Counted from the stretch's first letter, positions 20,941 to 29,952 are shown. The stretch: DNA of 41,276 nt from JBAYFX01 sp041666965 (GCA_041666965.1 JBAYFX010000008.1:1-41276), one strand, 5' to 3'. The notes: generated by a model not told the origin, from the sequence alone. Numbers and translations: made by a program.

Positions 20941-22466
20941 TGCCCTAGTTTAAACCTTTCTTTAACCTGAGTAATTCCCGACACCAGTGTCTCCACTGTC
21001 GGTTTCATTTCCCCGTTGCCCATTGTCAGGCTGTTAATTGCGTCCTTAAAATAATTAGCCAGTGTGTCATTAATTCCCCCCTCCCCGTCCCAGGTGCGGG
21101 ACGACAAATATCCGCTTTGGGCTAGGTTGGCTACTCCTACAAATGCTTTAGTCCGGGTGTTTTCGTCCATAGTCGACTTTAAACTGATTCGTGGGTAAAT
21201 TTCTCCAAAACTTCGCTGCTGAGCTGCTGCCAAATACATTTTGGTTAACCCTTCCTTAGATGCTAAATACTCCAGTAGTTTCCAAGCCGCGGCTTGTTTT
21301 TTGCTTCTGGGGTTAACCCCCTCCGCCCAGTAGGTCGCCCAATAAATGTTGGTTAAATTTTCATCGGCTACTGGTTGGTCCAATGGAATATTTTCCAAAG
21401 TCGGTAATTGGGGTAAGTTAGCAATCTCGTAATTTAATCCCGGGTTCATTTCGTCAATGTTAAATGACCTCCATGATGGCCCAAAGTAAAAAGCCAGTTT
21501 ATTATTGGCAAACTGAACTGTAGATGCCGCCAGTGTTTCGTCCCAGGTGCCGTATTCGGTTCTGAAGTTAGTATAAAACTGCAAAACGTTAGCTAGTTTG
21601 GTGGTGTCAGATCCTAAGTTGGTAATGTCCACTCCCGACTGCCGCAATAATAGTCCTAAAATGTCACTGAAGTGGTCTACGTTATCCGCCAGTCCCATGG
21701 CAACTCCGGCCACTTTTATTCCGCCTACCTCATCTTTTACAGTTAGATCTTGGGCAGTTTCTTTCAGGTCCCACCAGGTTCTGGGAATGCTTTTCCCGGC
21801 CGACTCCACCAAGTCCCGATTGTAGTACATTGCCAGTCCGTCGTACATTAAAGGAATCCCCAACCAACTCCCTCCACTTTTCAAATCCTTTTTAAATACT
21901 TCATAAAAATCAGTTTCCAATCCCAATCCTGAAACCGTGTTTCCTGGGACTTTTTCTAAGTCATTTTTAAACATTGGAATCCAAGAGGCATGATATCGGA
22001 AAATGTCAGGCACTTCGTTTTGGGTTGGGTCTTTGGTTAGCCGGTTTTGTAGTCGGCTTCGGTAATCATTTTTTTCATTTTTTACATATTTAACCTTTAT
22101 GTCAGGGTTTTTAGCCTCAAAGTCGGCAATTGCTCCCTCCATCACCGCCGAGTTTTCCCACAAGCCCCAGTAAGTTAGGGTAGTATCTCCGCCCCCAGTT
22201 ACTTTAGAGCCAATATTTTTTACTAAAACAATCGCAATTCCAATAAGGACAATTACCAAAACCGGAAAAATTATTAGTCCCCAGTTAAATTTTTTCTTTT
22301 CTTCCTCCACTGGTTGGCCCATCATCATTTTTTCCTCAGGTGCTCCGCTTTCTACTGGTAGGTTTAATGTTGACGAAGTTGTTTCAGAAGTTGGTATTGT
22401 TTCCGCCGGTTCCTCCTCAACGTTTATCCGTCTTGGTGGTAGGGGGGACTGTATATCAAAGCTCAC
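20937..22466 (-). CDS. Membrane-anchored extracellular solute-binding protein (sugar-type)
   Basis: 509 aa. The N-terminal ~60 residues are acidic and Pro-rich and probably cytoplasmic, followed by a TM helix (~62-84, LIIFPVLVIVLIGIAIVLV). The outer domain is an ABC solute-binding protein of the family 1 type: TLTYWGLWEN, FEAKNPDIKVKYV, PDIFRYHASW, and YDGLAMYYNRDLVE. Such proteins capture sugars for import. The long cytoplasmic tail and lack of lipobox are unusual, and no ABC permease or ATPase is adjacent. The start is GTG 22466 with TATATT 5 nt upstream. Coupled to tpiA, it may link carbohydrate capture and glycolysis. Confidence 0.85.
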   Translation of the reverse strand: MSFDIQSPLPPRRINVEEEPAETIPTSETTSSTLNLPVESGAPEEKMMMGQPVEEEKKKFNWGLIIFPVLVIVLIGIAIVLVKNIGSKVTGGGDTTLTYWGLWENSAVMEGAIADFEAKNPDIKVKYVKNEKNDYRSRLQNRLTKDPTQNEVPDIFRYHASWIPMFKNDLEKVPGNTVSGLGLETDFYEVFKKDLKSGGSWLGIPLMYDGLAMYYNRDLVESAGKSIPRTWWDLKETAQDLTVKDEVGGIKVAGVAMGLADNVDHFSDILGLLLRQSGVDITNLGSDTTKLANVLQFYTNFRTEYGTWDETLAASTVQFANNKLAFYFGPSWRSFNIDEMNPGLNYEIANLPQLPTLENIPLDQPVADENLTNIYWATYWAEGVNPRSKKQAAAWKLLEYLASKEGLTKMYLAAAQQRSFGEIYPRISLKSTMDENTRTKAFVGVANLAQSGYLSSRTWDGEGGINDTLANYFKDAINSLTMGNGEMKPTVETLVSGITQVKERFKLGQ

Positions 22467-22471
22467 AACTT

Positions 22472-22517
22472 AATATATCCTAAACCTGCTTCTTTTTCAC
22501 CACTGATTTGCTACAAT
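22472..22517. promoter_or_regulatory. Divergent leaderless promoters for SBP and ZIP genes
   Basis: - strand TATATT at 22477-22472 is 5 nt before GTG 22466; + strand TACAAT at 22512-22517 is 5 nt before ATG 22523. They set both starts. Confidence 0.55.
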
Positions 22518-22522
22518 TGCCC

Positions 22523-23275
22523 ATGTCTCCATTTTTTTGGTCATTATTTGTGACGCTTGGTCTCAGTGGCATTTCCTTTATTTCCATATCTTTAGTGTCT
22601 ACCCTCCGAAAGTTGCCTTACGTCCCTATTTTTTTAATATCTATGGCTGTAGGTGCCCTTTTGGGCGACACCTTTCTTCACTTGCTACCCGATGCTCTTG
22701 ATCTATCGTCACCCTCCTCAGTTTTGAGTTTCACCTTGTTTGGTTTAATTCTCTTTTTTGTGCTTGAAAGGTTTATTCTTTGGCGTCACTGTCACCAAAT
22801 AGATTGTCCCGACGACCATTCATCCGCCTCAACCTCTGCCCCCGCCGTTAATTTGATTGGTGACATTGTTCATAATTTTATGGATGGGTTAATCATCGCC
22901 GCTTCTTTTGTTGCTTCAATTCCTCTTGGAATAGCTACAAGTCTGGCTGTTGCCCTTCACGAGATTCCCCAAGAAATAGGTGATTCCGCCATTCTCATGC
23001 ACTACGGTTACTCTCCCGCCCGCTCGTTAATCTTAAACCTGGCCACATCAGCCTCAGCTATTTTGGCAGTTGTCCTCTTTTTTGTCTTAGGACTGAACAA
23101 TTCCCTGCCGGTGTGGGTAACGCCATTAATCGCCGGAGGTTTTATCTATCTTGCCTGTTCCGACCTAATTCCCGAACTTCATCGTCATCATCCAGCTCTT
23201 AATAATACTTTGGTTCAGCTTTTGGGCATCACCAGTGGACTATTTGCCATGTATCTTCTCACCACCCTGGAATAA
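22523..23275 (+). CDS. ZIP family metal transporter
   Basis: 250 aa and eight predicted TM helices. Signature helices: HNFMDGLIIA (TM4, H-N-x-x-D) and HEIPQEIGD (TM5, H-E-x-x-x-E), the binuclear metal site of ZIP zinc/iron importers. A His/Asp-rich loop between TM3 and TM4 (HCHQIDCPDDH) probably handles metal. A second His-rich site EHRHH-like (LHRHH) lies near the C-terminus. The start is ATG 22523 (TACAAT 5 nt upstream) rather than a TTG 15 nt earlier. Confidence 0.9.
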   Translation: MSPFFWSLFVTLGLSGISFISISLVSTLRKLPYVPIFLISMAVGALLGDTFLHLLPDALDLSSPSSVLSFTLFGLILFFVLERFILWRHCHQIDCPDDHSSASTSAPAVNLIGDIVHNFMDGLIIAASFVASIPLGIATSLAVALHEIPQEIGDSAILMHYGYSPARSLILNLATSASAILAVVLFFVLGLNNSLPVWVTPLIAGGFIYLACSDLIPELHRHHPALNNTLVQLLGITSGLFAMYLLTTLE

Positions 23276-23282
23276 CCTCCCT

Positions 23283-23358
23283 TTGTCATTCTGCCTCGCC
23301 CGCCGAAGCCTTGGCGTAGGCGGGTCATCCTGCCTCACCCGACTTAGACTAGGGATCT
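23283..23358. repeat. Dispersed GTCATTCTG / CCCGCC palindrome element
   Basis: GTCATTCTGCCTC, then the palindrome CCCGCCGAAGCC / GGCGTAGGCGGG, then a second GTCATCCTGCCTC and GGATCTCCTGC. It fills most of the 129-bp gap between the ZIP and RNase H genes. Related to 9404-9430 and 25547-25656. Confidence 0.55.
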
Positions 23359-23393
23359 CCTGCATTTCTTAATACCTCCTTATTATTAATTGT

Positions 23394-23399
23394 TACAAT
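23394..23399 (+). promoter_or_regulatory. -10 box TACAAT, 5 nt before ATG at 23405
   Basis: TACAAT, TGACC, ATG; almost the same as the ZIP promoter (TACAAT, TGCCC, ATG). Confidence 0.55.
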
Positions 23400-23404
23400 T
23401 GACC

Positions 23405-23821
23405 ATGGAACTTTACGTTTATACCGATGGGGGAGCCAGGGGGAATCCCGGTCCGGCCGGTTTTGGGGTTGTCGTCAAAGACGAATCAGAAAAAGTGATC
23501 TACGCGCATCCTAAATTTTTAGGCATAACTACCAACAATCAAGCCGAATACGAAGGTCTACTTCACGCCCTATCTTGGGTCAAATCTCACCTACCCCCTC
23601 CCAGTGCTGTTCATTTTTTTTCCGATTCCGAGCTCATGGTTCGCCAGTTAACCGGCCTTTACAAAGTTAAGTCCCCGCTCTTGCTCCCGCTCTATACCCA
23701 AGCCCGTACTATTATTAACGACTTTTCTTTTCCTGTTTATTTTCACCATGTCCTGCGCCATTTAAATAAGCAGGCAGACATGTTGGCCAACCAGGCTATG
23801 GATTCCTATGTCTCCAAATAA
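23405..23821 (+). CDS. Ribonuclease H-like protein (RNase HI family)
   Basis: 138 aa. The RNase H acidic residues are visible: YTDGGARGNPGPAG (first Asp), NNQAEYEGL (Glu), SDSELMVRQL (second Asp) and NKQADMLAN (third Asp). This form without a basic handle resembles the RnhA-like/YpeP type (Asp-Gly-Gly-x-Arg-Gly-Asn-Pro-Gly). It degrades RNA in RNA-DNA hybrids, for example primers or R-loops. The 3' end overlaps the VanW gene by 14 bp, so the two are co-expressed. The start is ATG 23405, set by TACAAT. Confidence 0.9.
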   Translation: MELYVYTDGGARGNPGPAGFGVVVKDESEKVIYAHPKFLGITTNNQAEYEGLLHALSWVKSHLPPPSAVHFFSDSELMVRQLTGLYKVKSPLLLPLYTQARTIINDFSFPVYFHHVLRHLNKQADMLANQAMDSYVSK

Positions 23822-25544
23822 ACCACTTTTAACTTTAGCTTTGATAGTTTCGGCAATATTCTTGTTAGCTCTTATCCCCTTAATGTTGGCTTTTGGCAAA
23901 ACCGGCCGCAATACTACCGTTTTGGGCAAGGACTATTCTCTATTAAAAAAATCTCAAATCATCTCCCGTCTCCCTCAGGACTTTCCCTCTCAGGCCCAAC
24001 TCAACTTAACCGGACCTGATTTAGAGCGCAATTTTCCCCTTTCTTTAACTACTATTGATTTTAGTGTTGACGTCGAAACTACTGCCTCCCAAATGCTTTT
24101 CCGGCGTATTCGCCACGGTCTTTGGAATTATTTCAAAGCTTTCTCTTCCCCCTCAGAGTTTAAACTCGCCATTACTTACAATCAGCCCAAACTTTCCGAA
24201 TATCTTCGCTTCGTGTCCTCGGAACTAAACAAACCATTTGTTCCCCACCAGTTAGTTTTAGTCGATCCCGCCCGCCCCGATTCCCTTAAAGTCGTTCCTG
24301 GACAACTGGGCCGCGAGGTAAACGAAACAGAGCTTCAAAGCCAAATTCTCGCTCGCCTCGAGTCCTACGACCTTTCTCCTCTGACTATTCCTCTTCGTCC
24401 CCTAGGTAACCTGTCGTCTTTAGATAGTGCCAATGAAGTCTTGGCCAAAGCCAAGATTCTACTTGGGCGCCAAATTATTTTAACCGCCGATAACCGCACC
24501 GAAACCGTCTCCGGCTCCGATTTAATTAATTGGTTGGCTTTTGATTCTGCCTGTAACAACCAAGTAATTATGGATTTCTCAACCCAATTTGCTAAAAACT
24601 TTAAAAAGGACCCCGTCGATGCCCTATTGCAGTTTGAAAATAATCAAGTTAAGGATTTCCGTCCCTCAGAAAACGGTTACACTGTCAACGCTTCTACCCT
24701 GGCCTCAGATCTTTGTCCGGCTCTAACCACTCTTACCACGGGGGACCAAAAGGAAATCAAACTTGCTCTTCCCTTAACCTATATCAATCCAAAAATTAAT
24801 AACGGGGATGTTAATAATCTTGGTATCAAGGAACTTTTAGGCCGCGGTACTTCTACTTTTAGCCACTCAACTGCCATCCGTAATTTCAATGTCGAGCGTG
24901 GTGCCGCCATCGTCAATCGTGTTTTAGTTGCTCCAGGCGACACCTTTTCTTTTGTTAAGGCGTTAGGGGAAGTCACTCTCGAAAGTGGATTTAAGAAAGC
25001 CTACATCATCCGGGCTGGTAAAACCGAGTTGGATGTTGGTGGGGGAATATGTCAGGTGTCGACTACCCTTTTTCGGGCCATGTTAAATTCTGGTTTAAGT
25101 ATAACTGAGCGCCGTAATCACGCTTATCGCGTTAGTTACTACGAAGAAGACATGCCTCCCGGTTACGACGCTACCGTTTTTATTCCTTCACCTGATCTCA
25201 AGTTTGTCAACGACACCCCCGCCCATCTTTTAATCCAAAGTACCTATGATGGTAAGAAAAAATCCCTAACCTATGAGATTTATGGCACTTCCGATGGCCG
25301 CATTACTGAAATTTCCAACTATCGCAAATGGGGTGCCGCTCCGCCCCCGCCCGATGTTTATATTGACGACCCAACCCTTCCTCCAGGCAAAGTAATTCAG
25401 GATGAGCAGCGCATTCCCGGGCTTAAAACCTCATTTGATTGGAAGGTAACCAGGGGAGAAGAAATTCTTCATCAAAAAACCTTCACTAGCTCCTATACCC
25501 CCTGGGCTGCCGTCTTCCGCCGAGGCCCCGCACTCACCCCCTAA
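23808..25544 (+). CDS. VanW family protein
   Basis: 578 aa. An N-terminal signal anchor (~8-29) is followed by a ~330-residue extracellular region containing repeated peptidoglycan-binding-like modules, then the VanW domain: FNVERGAAIVNRVLVAPGDTFSF, LDVGGGICQVSTTLFRAML, and RRNHAYRVSYY (about residues 365-450). C-terminal to it is a beta domain with a Pro-rich stretch (GAAPPPPD) resembling a G5-type end. The function of VanW is unknown, though it occurs with cell-wall and glycopeptide-resistance genes. The start ATG 23808 lies inside the RNase H gene. Confidence 0.88.
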   Translation: MSPNKPLLTLALIVSAIFLLALIPLMLAFGKTGRNTTVLGKDYSLLKKSQIISRLPQDFPSQAQLNLTGPDLERNFPLSLTTIDFSVDVETTASQMLFRRIRHGLWNYFKAFSSPSEFKLAITYNQPKLSEYLRFVSSELNKPFVPHQLVLVDPARPDSLKVVPGQLGREVNETELQSQILARLESYDLSPLTIPLRPLGNLSSLDSANEVLAKAKILLGRQIILTADNRTETVSGSDLINWLAFDSACNNQVIMDFSTQFAKNFKKDPVDALLQFENNQVKDFRPSENGYTVNASTLASDLCPALTTLTTGDQKEIKLALPLTYINPKINNGDVNNLGIKELLGRGTSTFSHSTAIRNFNVERGAAIVNRVLVAPGDTFSFVKALGEVTLESGFKKAYIIRAGKTELDVGGGICQVSTTLFRAMLNSGLSITERRNHAYRVSYYEEDMPPGYDATVFIPSPDLKFVNDTPAHLLIQSTYDGKKKSLTYEIYGTSDGRITEISNYRKWGAAPPPPDVYIDDPTLPPGKVIQDEQRIPGLKTSFDWKVTRGEEILHQKTFTSSYTPWAAVFRRGPALTP

Positions 25545-25546
25545 AT

Positions 25547-25656
25547 TGTCATCCTGAGTGAAACGAAGGATCTCCTTTCCTTTGTCATCTTGAACGCAGT
25601 GAAAGATCTCCTTCCAATTTCCCCCTGAGCTTGTCGAAGGACGAAGAATCTCCTTC
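25547..25656. repeat. Three tandem dispersed-repeat units
   Basis: Three successive variants of TGTCATCCTGAGTG-AACGAAGGATCTC: the second reads TGTCATCTTGAACGCAG, the third CCTGAGCTTGTCGAAGG. They fill the gap between the VanW gene and the 88-aa ORF. Confidence 0.6.
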
Positions 25657-25669
25657 CCTAAGTTTATGT

Positions 25670-25675
25670 TAATAT
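25670..25675 (+). promoter_or_regulatory. -10 box TAATAT, 5 nt before ATG at 25681
   Basis: Chooses ATG 25681 over the in-frame ATG 25666, which lies in the promoter. Confidence 0.45.
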
Positions 25676-25680
25676 CAGCC

Positions 25681-25947
25681 ATGTCCGGCCAGTTAGCTGA
25701 AGTACTTATTTCTCAAGTTCACGGTCACAATGAAGTCGTCGTAGCCCGAAGCACTTTCTCAAAACTTAGACAAAGAAGGGGATTTAATTTAGGTGAAATT
25801 AATTTATCGGTTCGGCCACTTGTTCCTCCGTCTCCTTACTATCCCCAGGACAGGCTTTTATTTTTAACTAGCAGTACCGTATCTTCAACTGACCTGGAAA
25901 CTTTCGCCCAAGAAATAGATGGAGTTATTTGCCGCCGCTTAGGCTAA
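25681..25947 (+). CDS. Unknown small protein (88 aa)
   Basis: Not recognised. A soluble, mixed alpha/beta protein with a basic patch (FSKLRQRRGF) after VVVARST, and an acidic helix near the end (TDLETFAQEIDGV). No Cys-ribbon, signal or membrane segment is visible. The leaderless-type promoter and C-rich codon style like neighbouring + genes support it as real. The preceding 110 bp are dispersed repeats. Its stop is 1 bp from the convergent HD gene. Confidence 0.5.
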   Translation: MSGQLAEVLISQVHGHNEVVVARSTFSKLRQRRGFNLGEINLSVRPLVPPSPYYPQDRLLFLTSSTVSSTDLETFAQEIDGVICRRLG

Positions 25948-25948
25948 T

Positions 25949-26605
25949 TTAAATCTTATGCTCCGGGTTTTCCTGTTTGCTCCCTTGGGCTAAAAATGGA
26001 CTGGCCCCTTTTGTTCCTCTTTTGTACGCCTCTTTAAATTCTGTGGCTAGTTGGGGCACAAATGGTAGATCAATTTTCTCAAACCAACCAATTACGTTAT
26101 ACCAAATCATTTCCCATCCTTCGTGTTGATATCCTAAATATTTCCACTCTTGAAGCTCAAATAAATACGCTCCAATATCCGCCGCCCTGGTAATCTTTTT
26201 TTCTGTTTCATTTAATTCGCTATTTAAAAATATTGTCTCCATTTCACCCTCAATCATCTCCCTAAATTTTATAAGCACTTTTTCTCCGGCTTTTTTTGTA
26301 GCCTCCTTAATATCTATTTCCCAAAACGAAGCAAAACTCGGGCTAGGGGCGGGAATGTCACCCAAAACTATCTCTTTCCAATCATGAACCAGGCAGTAGC
26401 TTAGTATTTTTCCCAAATCCACCTCTTTTTTTAACGCCTCAGGTAAAGCCCAGTAAAACATCATTGCTAAATACGACACTGTGTAACTGTGTTCAGCTAT
26501 TGATATATTCCACTCAGTTGGTAAACCTAGCGCCAGATTCCCCCCAGTTCTCTTGATTCTGTTTAAATTTTGAAGATTTTGAACTAACTTAAAAGTATTT
26601 TTCAT
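25949..26605 (-). CDS. HD-domain hydrolase (YfbR/HDDC2-like)
   Basis: 218 aa. HD metal ligands: SIAEHSYTVSYLA (His), LVHDWKEIVLGDIP (His-Asp), and DIGAYLFELQEW (Asp). This order matches the 5'-deoxynucleotidase YfbR/HDDC2 family, which dephosphorylates deoxynucleoside monophosphates. A role in nucleotide salvage is inferred. The start is ATG 26605 because TATAAT (26611-26616) is 5 nt upstream. The C-terminal ~25 residues (SPFLAQGSKQENPEHK) look like an unstructured tail. It follows the DUF6498 protein at 27 bp but has its own promoter. Confidence 0.8.
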   Translation of the reverse strand: MKNTFKLVQNLQNLNRIKRTGGNLALGLPTEWNISIAEHSYTVSYLAMMFYWALPEALKKEVDLGKILSYCLVHDWKEIVLGDIPAPSPSFASFWEIDIKEATKKAGEKVLIKFREMIEGEMETIFLNSELNETEKKITRAADIGAYLFELQEWKYLGYQHEGWEMIWYNVIGWFEKIDLPFVPQLATEFKEAYKRGTKGASPFLAQGSKQENPEHKI

Positions 26606-26610
26606 ACTCA

Positions 26611-26616
26611 ATTATA
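26611..26616 (-). promoter_or_regulatory. -10 box TATAAT, 5 nt before ATG at 26605
   Basis: Extended TTGGTATAAT, spacer TGAGT, then ATG. It resolves the start against a TTG 6 nt upstream. Confidence 0.6.
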
Positions 26617-26632
26617 CCAACTGGCATTAAGT

Positions 26633-27286
26633 CTAAACTGTTTCCAACCATTTGGTCTTTATTTCCCTGAATTTATACCTCTCTGCCAAATGAGCCGCCG
26701 TGTCAACGATTGTTTTAATAAAAACGAGCGCCACCGCTCCCGCCTGCGCATTTTCCATAAACCCGGATAAAAAGTACACCCCAAATATTGTCAGGTGAAC
26801 CACAATTACTCTAAAATACGGCTGCCAAAAAAGTTGATCCAGCGTAGATCTTGTGTATTCTTCCCGGCCAATATAGTTTTGCCAATACGAAAAAGCATGG
26901 CTCATAAACGCCGCCCCGAATGCCAGTGTCAAAGTTCTAACATATGGTAGTATTTCCCAAAATCTTACCTCTTCCAAATTCATTTGCCCGTCTCTCCCAG
27001 GTGTTGGTCCAAACAGTAGTATCAAAATAAATACTCCGTGTCCTAGGCAAAAACCTCCAAAGTGAGCTAAAAATAACCACATTTTTTCTTTCTTTTTGGC
27101 TAAATCCGTTTCCCCAATAACTTTCCTCATTTTCAATAAAGTAAAAAACCCAATTATTAAGTTCTCAGACCAGTACATTATCACCGCCTGTTTGGAGTCC
27201 CAGCCCCAGTTCAGCACTCCCCACAAGGGAATAAAATTTGAAATTATCAGTACTAGTGCCGACGGGTAAGCCAATAAATTTTTCAT
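26633..27286 (-). CDS. DUF6498-like membrane protein
   Basis: 217 aa with about six hydrophobic helices. VIMYWSENLIIGFFTLLKM near 35-53 and LAHFGGFCLGHGVFIL near 73-88 are the recurring motifs of this uncharacterised membrane family (Tyr-Trp-x-Glu-x-x and His-Phe). A third, FMSHAFSYWQNYIGREEY, contains a second aromatic-rich face. The function is unknown. It starts 9 bp after the tsaD stop, likely in the same transcript. A TATAAA-like hexamer also lies 8 nt upstream of ATG 27286. Confidence 0.72.
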   Translation of the reverse strand: MKNLLAYPSALVLIISNFIPLWGVLNWGWDSKQAVIMYWSENLIIGFFTLLKMRKVIGETDLAKKKEKMWLFLAHFGGFCLGHGVFILILLFGPTPGRDGQMNLEEVRFWEILPYVRTLTLAFGAAFMSHAFSYWQNYIGREEYTRSTLDQLFWQPYFRVIVVHLTIFGVYFLSGFMENAQAGAVALVFIKTIVDTAAHLAERYKFREIKTKWLETV

Positions 27287-27295
27287 AATAATTAT

Positions 27296-28357
27296 TTATA
27301 CCTCCCAGTTGGGTTTAATATCCAGGCTCTCAATCTCGTCATACTCTCCCCGGCTTGCCTTCCACCCGCCCACCAGTCCAATCATCGCCGCGTTGTCAGT
27401 GTTGTAAATCTTTTTGGCCGGAAACAATATTTGTCTTCCGCTTGTTCTAGCCATTTTTCTTAAACGGTTTCTTAAAGTTTGGTTGGCCAACACACCGCCG
27501 GTTGCCCCGACCATTTTTGGTTCGTACTTAATAATTGCCAACTTAAATTTTCGCTCCAAATGGTCAAACACCGCCTTCTGGTAACTGGCTGCCAAATCTC
27601 GCAAATGCAAGTCAACTTCATTCTTGTCCATACCCCTAACTTTGTAGTAAAAGCTGGTTTTTAGCCCGGAAAAGCTAAAGTTAAGTACTTTGTTTATGTT
27701 TAATGGTTGGGGCAACGCTAAATATTTCTCGTCGCCCTCTAGGGCTAACCTCTCAATTACTGGCCCCCCCGGGTACCCCAGCCCGAGCATTTTTGCCGCC
27801 TTATCCAACGCCTCTCCGGCCGCGTCGTCCAACGTCTCCCCAATAATTTCATATACAAAACGTTTTTCCCCCCCTCCTTTTTCAAGGGAGGGGTTGGGGG
27901 TGGGTTTAATTAATACAATTTTAGTGTGTCCCCCCGAGGCAGTTAACACCAGCAGGGGAAACTCAAACGCCCTTGCGGGGTTACCCGCTTTGTTTTGTAG
28001 TGCTAGAGACCATAGGTGTCCTTCCACATGATTCACTCCGATAATTTTTTTGTTATAAATTTTGGCAATTTCTTTGGCTTTGTTTACTCCGGCAGAGAGC
28101 GCTATTCCCAGTCCGGGCCCCAGTGACACGGCTACTGTTTCAATTTCCTCCATGCTGGTTTTTGCTCTCTTTAGTGCCATTTCCACTACCGGCCCAATCC
28201 GCTCCATGTGCGCTCTTTTGGCTAAATTCGGTACTATCCCTCCCCATTCTTTGTGAATTTCCGTTTGTGACGATACTACGTTACTAAGTACTCTCTGACC
28301 GTCTACAACTGAGGCGCAGGTGTCATCCGCGCTCGTTTCCAAGGCCAAAATTCTCAT
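27296..28357 (-). CDS. tsaD: tRNA N6-adenosine threonylcarbamoyltransferase TsaD
   Basis: Transfers threonylcarbamoyl from TC-AMP to A37 of ANN-decoding tRNAs (t6A), with TsaB/TsaE. Motifs: ALETSADDTC, GPGLGIALSAGV, NHVEGHLWS (metal-binding His pair), TASGGHTKIVL, GEALDKAAK, and TGGVLANQTLRN; the last Asp is in YNTDNAAMIGL. About 14 extra residues at ~151-164 (PTPNPSLEKGGGEK) are encoded by the palindromic repeat at 27864-27907. ATG overlaps the upstream stop (ATGA). The partner TsaC-TsaE is at 32703-33782. TsaB is not seen in the window. Confidence 0.95.
   Translation of the reverse strand: MRILALETSADDTCASVVDGQRVLSNVVSSQTEIHKEWGGIVPNLAKRAHMERIGPVVEMALKRAKTSMEEIETVAVSLGPGLGIALSAGVNKAKEIAKIYNKKIIGVNHVEGHLWSLALQNKAGNPARAFEFPLLVLTASGGHTKIVLIKPTPNPSLEKGGGEKRFVYEIIGETLDDAAGEALDKAAKMLGLGYPGGPVIERLALEGDEKYLALPQPLNINKVLNFSFSGLKTSFYYKVRGMDKNEVDLHLRDLAASYQKAVFDHLERKFKLAIIKYEPKMVGATGGVLANQTLRNRLRKMARTSGRQILFPAKKIYNTDNAAMIGLVGGWKASRGEYDEIESLDIKPNWEV
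27864..27907. repeat. Palindromic repeat copy B inside tsaD
   Basis: TTTTTCCCCCCCTCC, TTTTTCAAG, GGAGGGG, TTGGGGGTGGGTTT. It is in frame on -, adding ~14 residues. It shares arms and the GGGGTGGGTTT tail with copy A. Confidence 0.75.
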
Positions 28358-29880
28358 CTGAATCCAGGAACTATCATTTCCGGTCGTGTTCGATATAACT
28401 TATTTGTCTTTTCTTTAATTTGAACCATTGCCGGTTGTAAGTGAGTTAAAGTAACAAGTGATTGTTGGCTTGCCAAGTTCCATCCTCCGCCCCATTGCCA
28501 ATAATTTTGTGCCTGTTTACTAAGTTTTCCATATTTTCTTTCCAGTAAATTACCAATAAATAAAGCCTCGTTAATTTTTTGCCAATCCGGGTTATCTTGA
28601 TTTAAATTTACTAATTGAACTTTCACAATTTCCTCCCATCCTTCCCAAGCGTCATCAGACAGTCTGGCCAAATACGGGTAATCAACGCCTGTGGGTAAGC
28701 TCGCCGGCCGGTATTTAATAATCATTCGGTCAATGTTGGCCAAGTTTAAGCCCAATATTGATATGGCTGTAATCATCACCAATCCTTTACTAAAGAAGTC
28801 TTGGCTCCTATTTTTAAGTAGCTTAATTAGTGTCAATACTGCCACCGCAATAATCCATACCGATAAAGCCATTCCCAACAGTCTTACCTGGGTAAACCCA
28901 TAGGCGCCTAAATAGAGTAAGTTTCTTCGGGTGGCGCTAGCTACAAATAAAACTACATGTCCCAAAATCATTGTTCCCAAAACCTTAGTAATTTTCGTCT
29001 GATTTACTTTTAATTTCTTTTGCCACCTAAGCGACAGGTCCAATCCCAGCACCATTGCCCAGGCTAAAAGTGAAGTCACTATTAATTCAAAATACCCCCG
29101 TCGGGTATATTCCGAATAAGTAATGCCCATTGCTTGTAATTCCTCCCCATTAATTCCAAAGTACCTAAGTTGAATCAGGGTATAAATTAGAAATAATACT
29201 TCCACCATTCCCACCGCAATGTTAATTTCAGTAATTTGTTTCAGCTCAATATTAGTTTTAAATCCACTACCGAGTTTTGCCCGAACCAAAGCTAGAGCCT
29301 GGCCAAAAAACCAACCGGCCACAATTAATCGACCGATTATTTTTGGGTCAATATTCGGTAGTTTTATTGATTTTATTATTTGGGCAAACACCGGGTCGGC
29401 TGAAAACAATAATCCTCCAAACAAGATTACCAAAGGAATTCCCATCATTACTCCAATTCCGATTTTCCCCAGTGGTATTTTTTTACTGTTTACATTTAGT
29501 TTGACATTGGTAATTGTAGATATTAGTTCTGTCAAAGATTTTCCGGCTGTTTCCATAAATGTTGTTACTACTTTTACCGGATTAATTTCACTTTTTAAGT
29601 CTTTAACTCTGGCGCTGGTTAGTGCGTTAAGGCCAAATACCGCTACAATGCTTAAAAATTTCACTAATTCAAAATCTCTTAGCGCTACCATCCACCCCAG
29701 TCCCAAGCTCAGTATCGCCCAAGCAAGTCCGATTTTGTCTTTTTTTAATTTTGGGTATTTGTAAAACAAATATGCCCAAAAAATTGTATTAAATAGGCTA
29801 AAGCCCAAGTTACTTAGGCCGATTATCCCCCAAAAAAACACCACTACTGCTAACCCCAGAGCAATTTTGTTTTCTACCAT
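28354..29880 (-). CDS. DUF4153/DUF4173-like multi-pass membrane protein
   Basis: 508 aa and roughly 11-12 TM helices. The motif GITYSEYTRRGYFELI at ~255-270 is the signature of the DUF4153/4173 family (Y-S-E-Y-x-R-x-G-x-x-E-L). A C-terminal soluble region follows ~400 with ARLSDDAWEGWEE and several Trp. The function is unknown. The start is ATG 29880 with TACCAT 5 nt upstream; GTG 29883 is an alternative. It overlaps tsaD by 4 nt. Divergent from the gene at 29964. Confidence 0.78.
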   Translation of the reverse strand: MVENKIALGLAVVVFFWGIIGLSNLGFSLFNTIFWAYLFYKYPKLKKDKIGLAWAILSLGLGWMVALRDFELVKFLSIVAVFGLNALTSARVKDLKSEINPVKVVTTFMETAGKSLTELISTITNVKLNVNSKKIPLGKIGIGVMMGIPLVILFGGLLFSADPVFAQIIKSIKLPNIDPKIIGRLIVAGWFFGQALALVRAKLGSGFKTNIELKQITEINIAVGMVEVLFLIYTLIQLRYFGINGEELQAMGITYSEYTRRGYFELIVTSLLAWAMVLGLDLSLRWQKKLKVNQTKITKVLGTMILGHVVLFVASATRRNLLYLGAYGFTQVRLLGMALSVWIIAVAVLTLIKLLKNRSQDFFSKGLVMITAISILGLNLANIDRMIIKYRPASLPTGVDYPYLARLSDDAWEGWEEIVKVQLVNLNQDNPDWQKINEALFIGNLLERKYGKLSKQAQNYWQWGGGWNLASQQSLVTLTHLQPAMVQIKEKTNKLYRTRPEMIVPGFR

Positions 29881-29952
29881 CACTTATGGTAACAAATTAC
29901 ATCAACATCTGCCAATTCCCAATCTTCCCCTGCTTAGTAATCCACAATGTTT

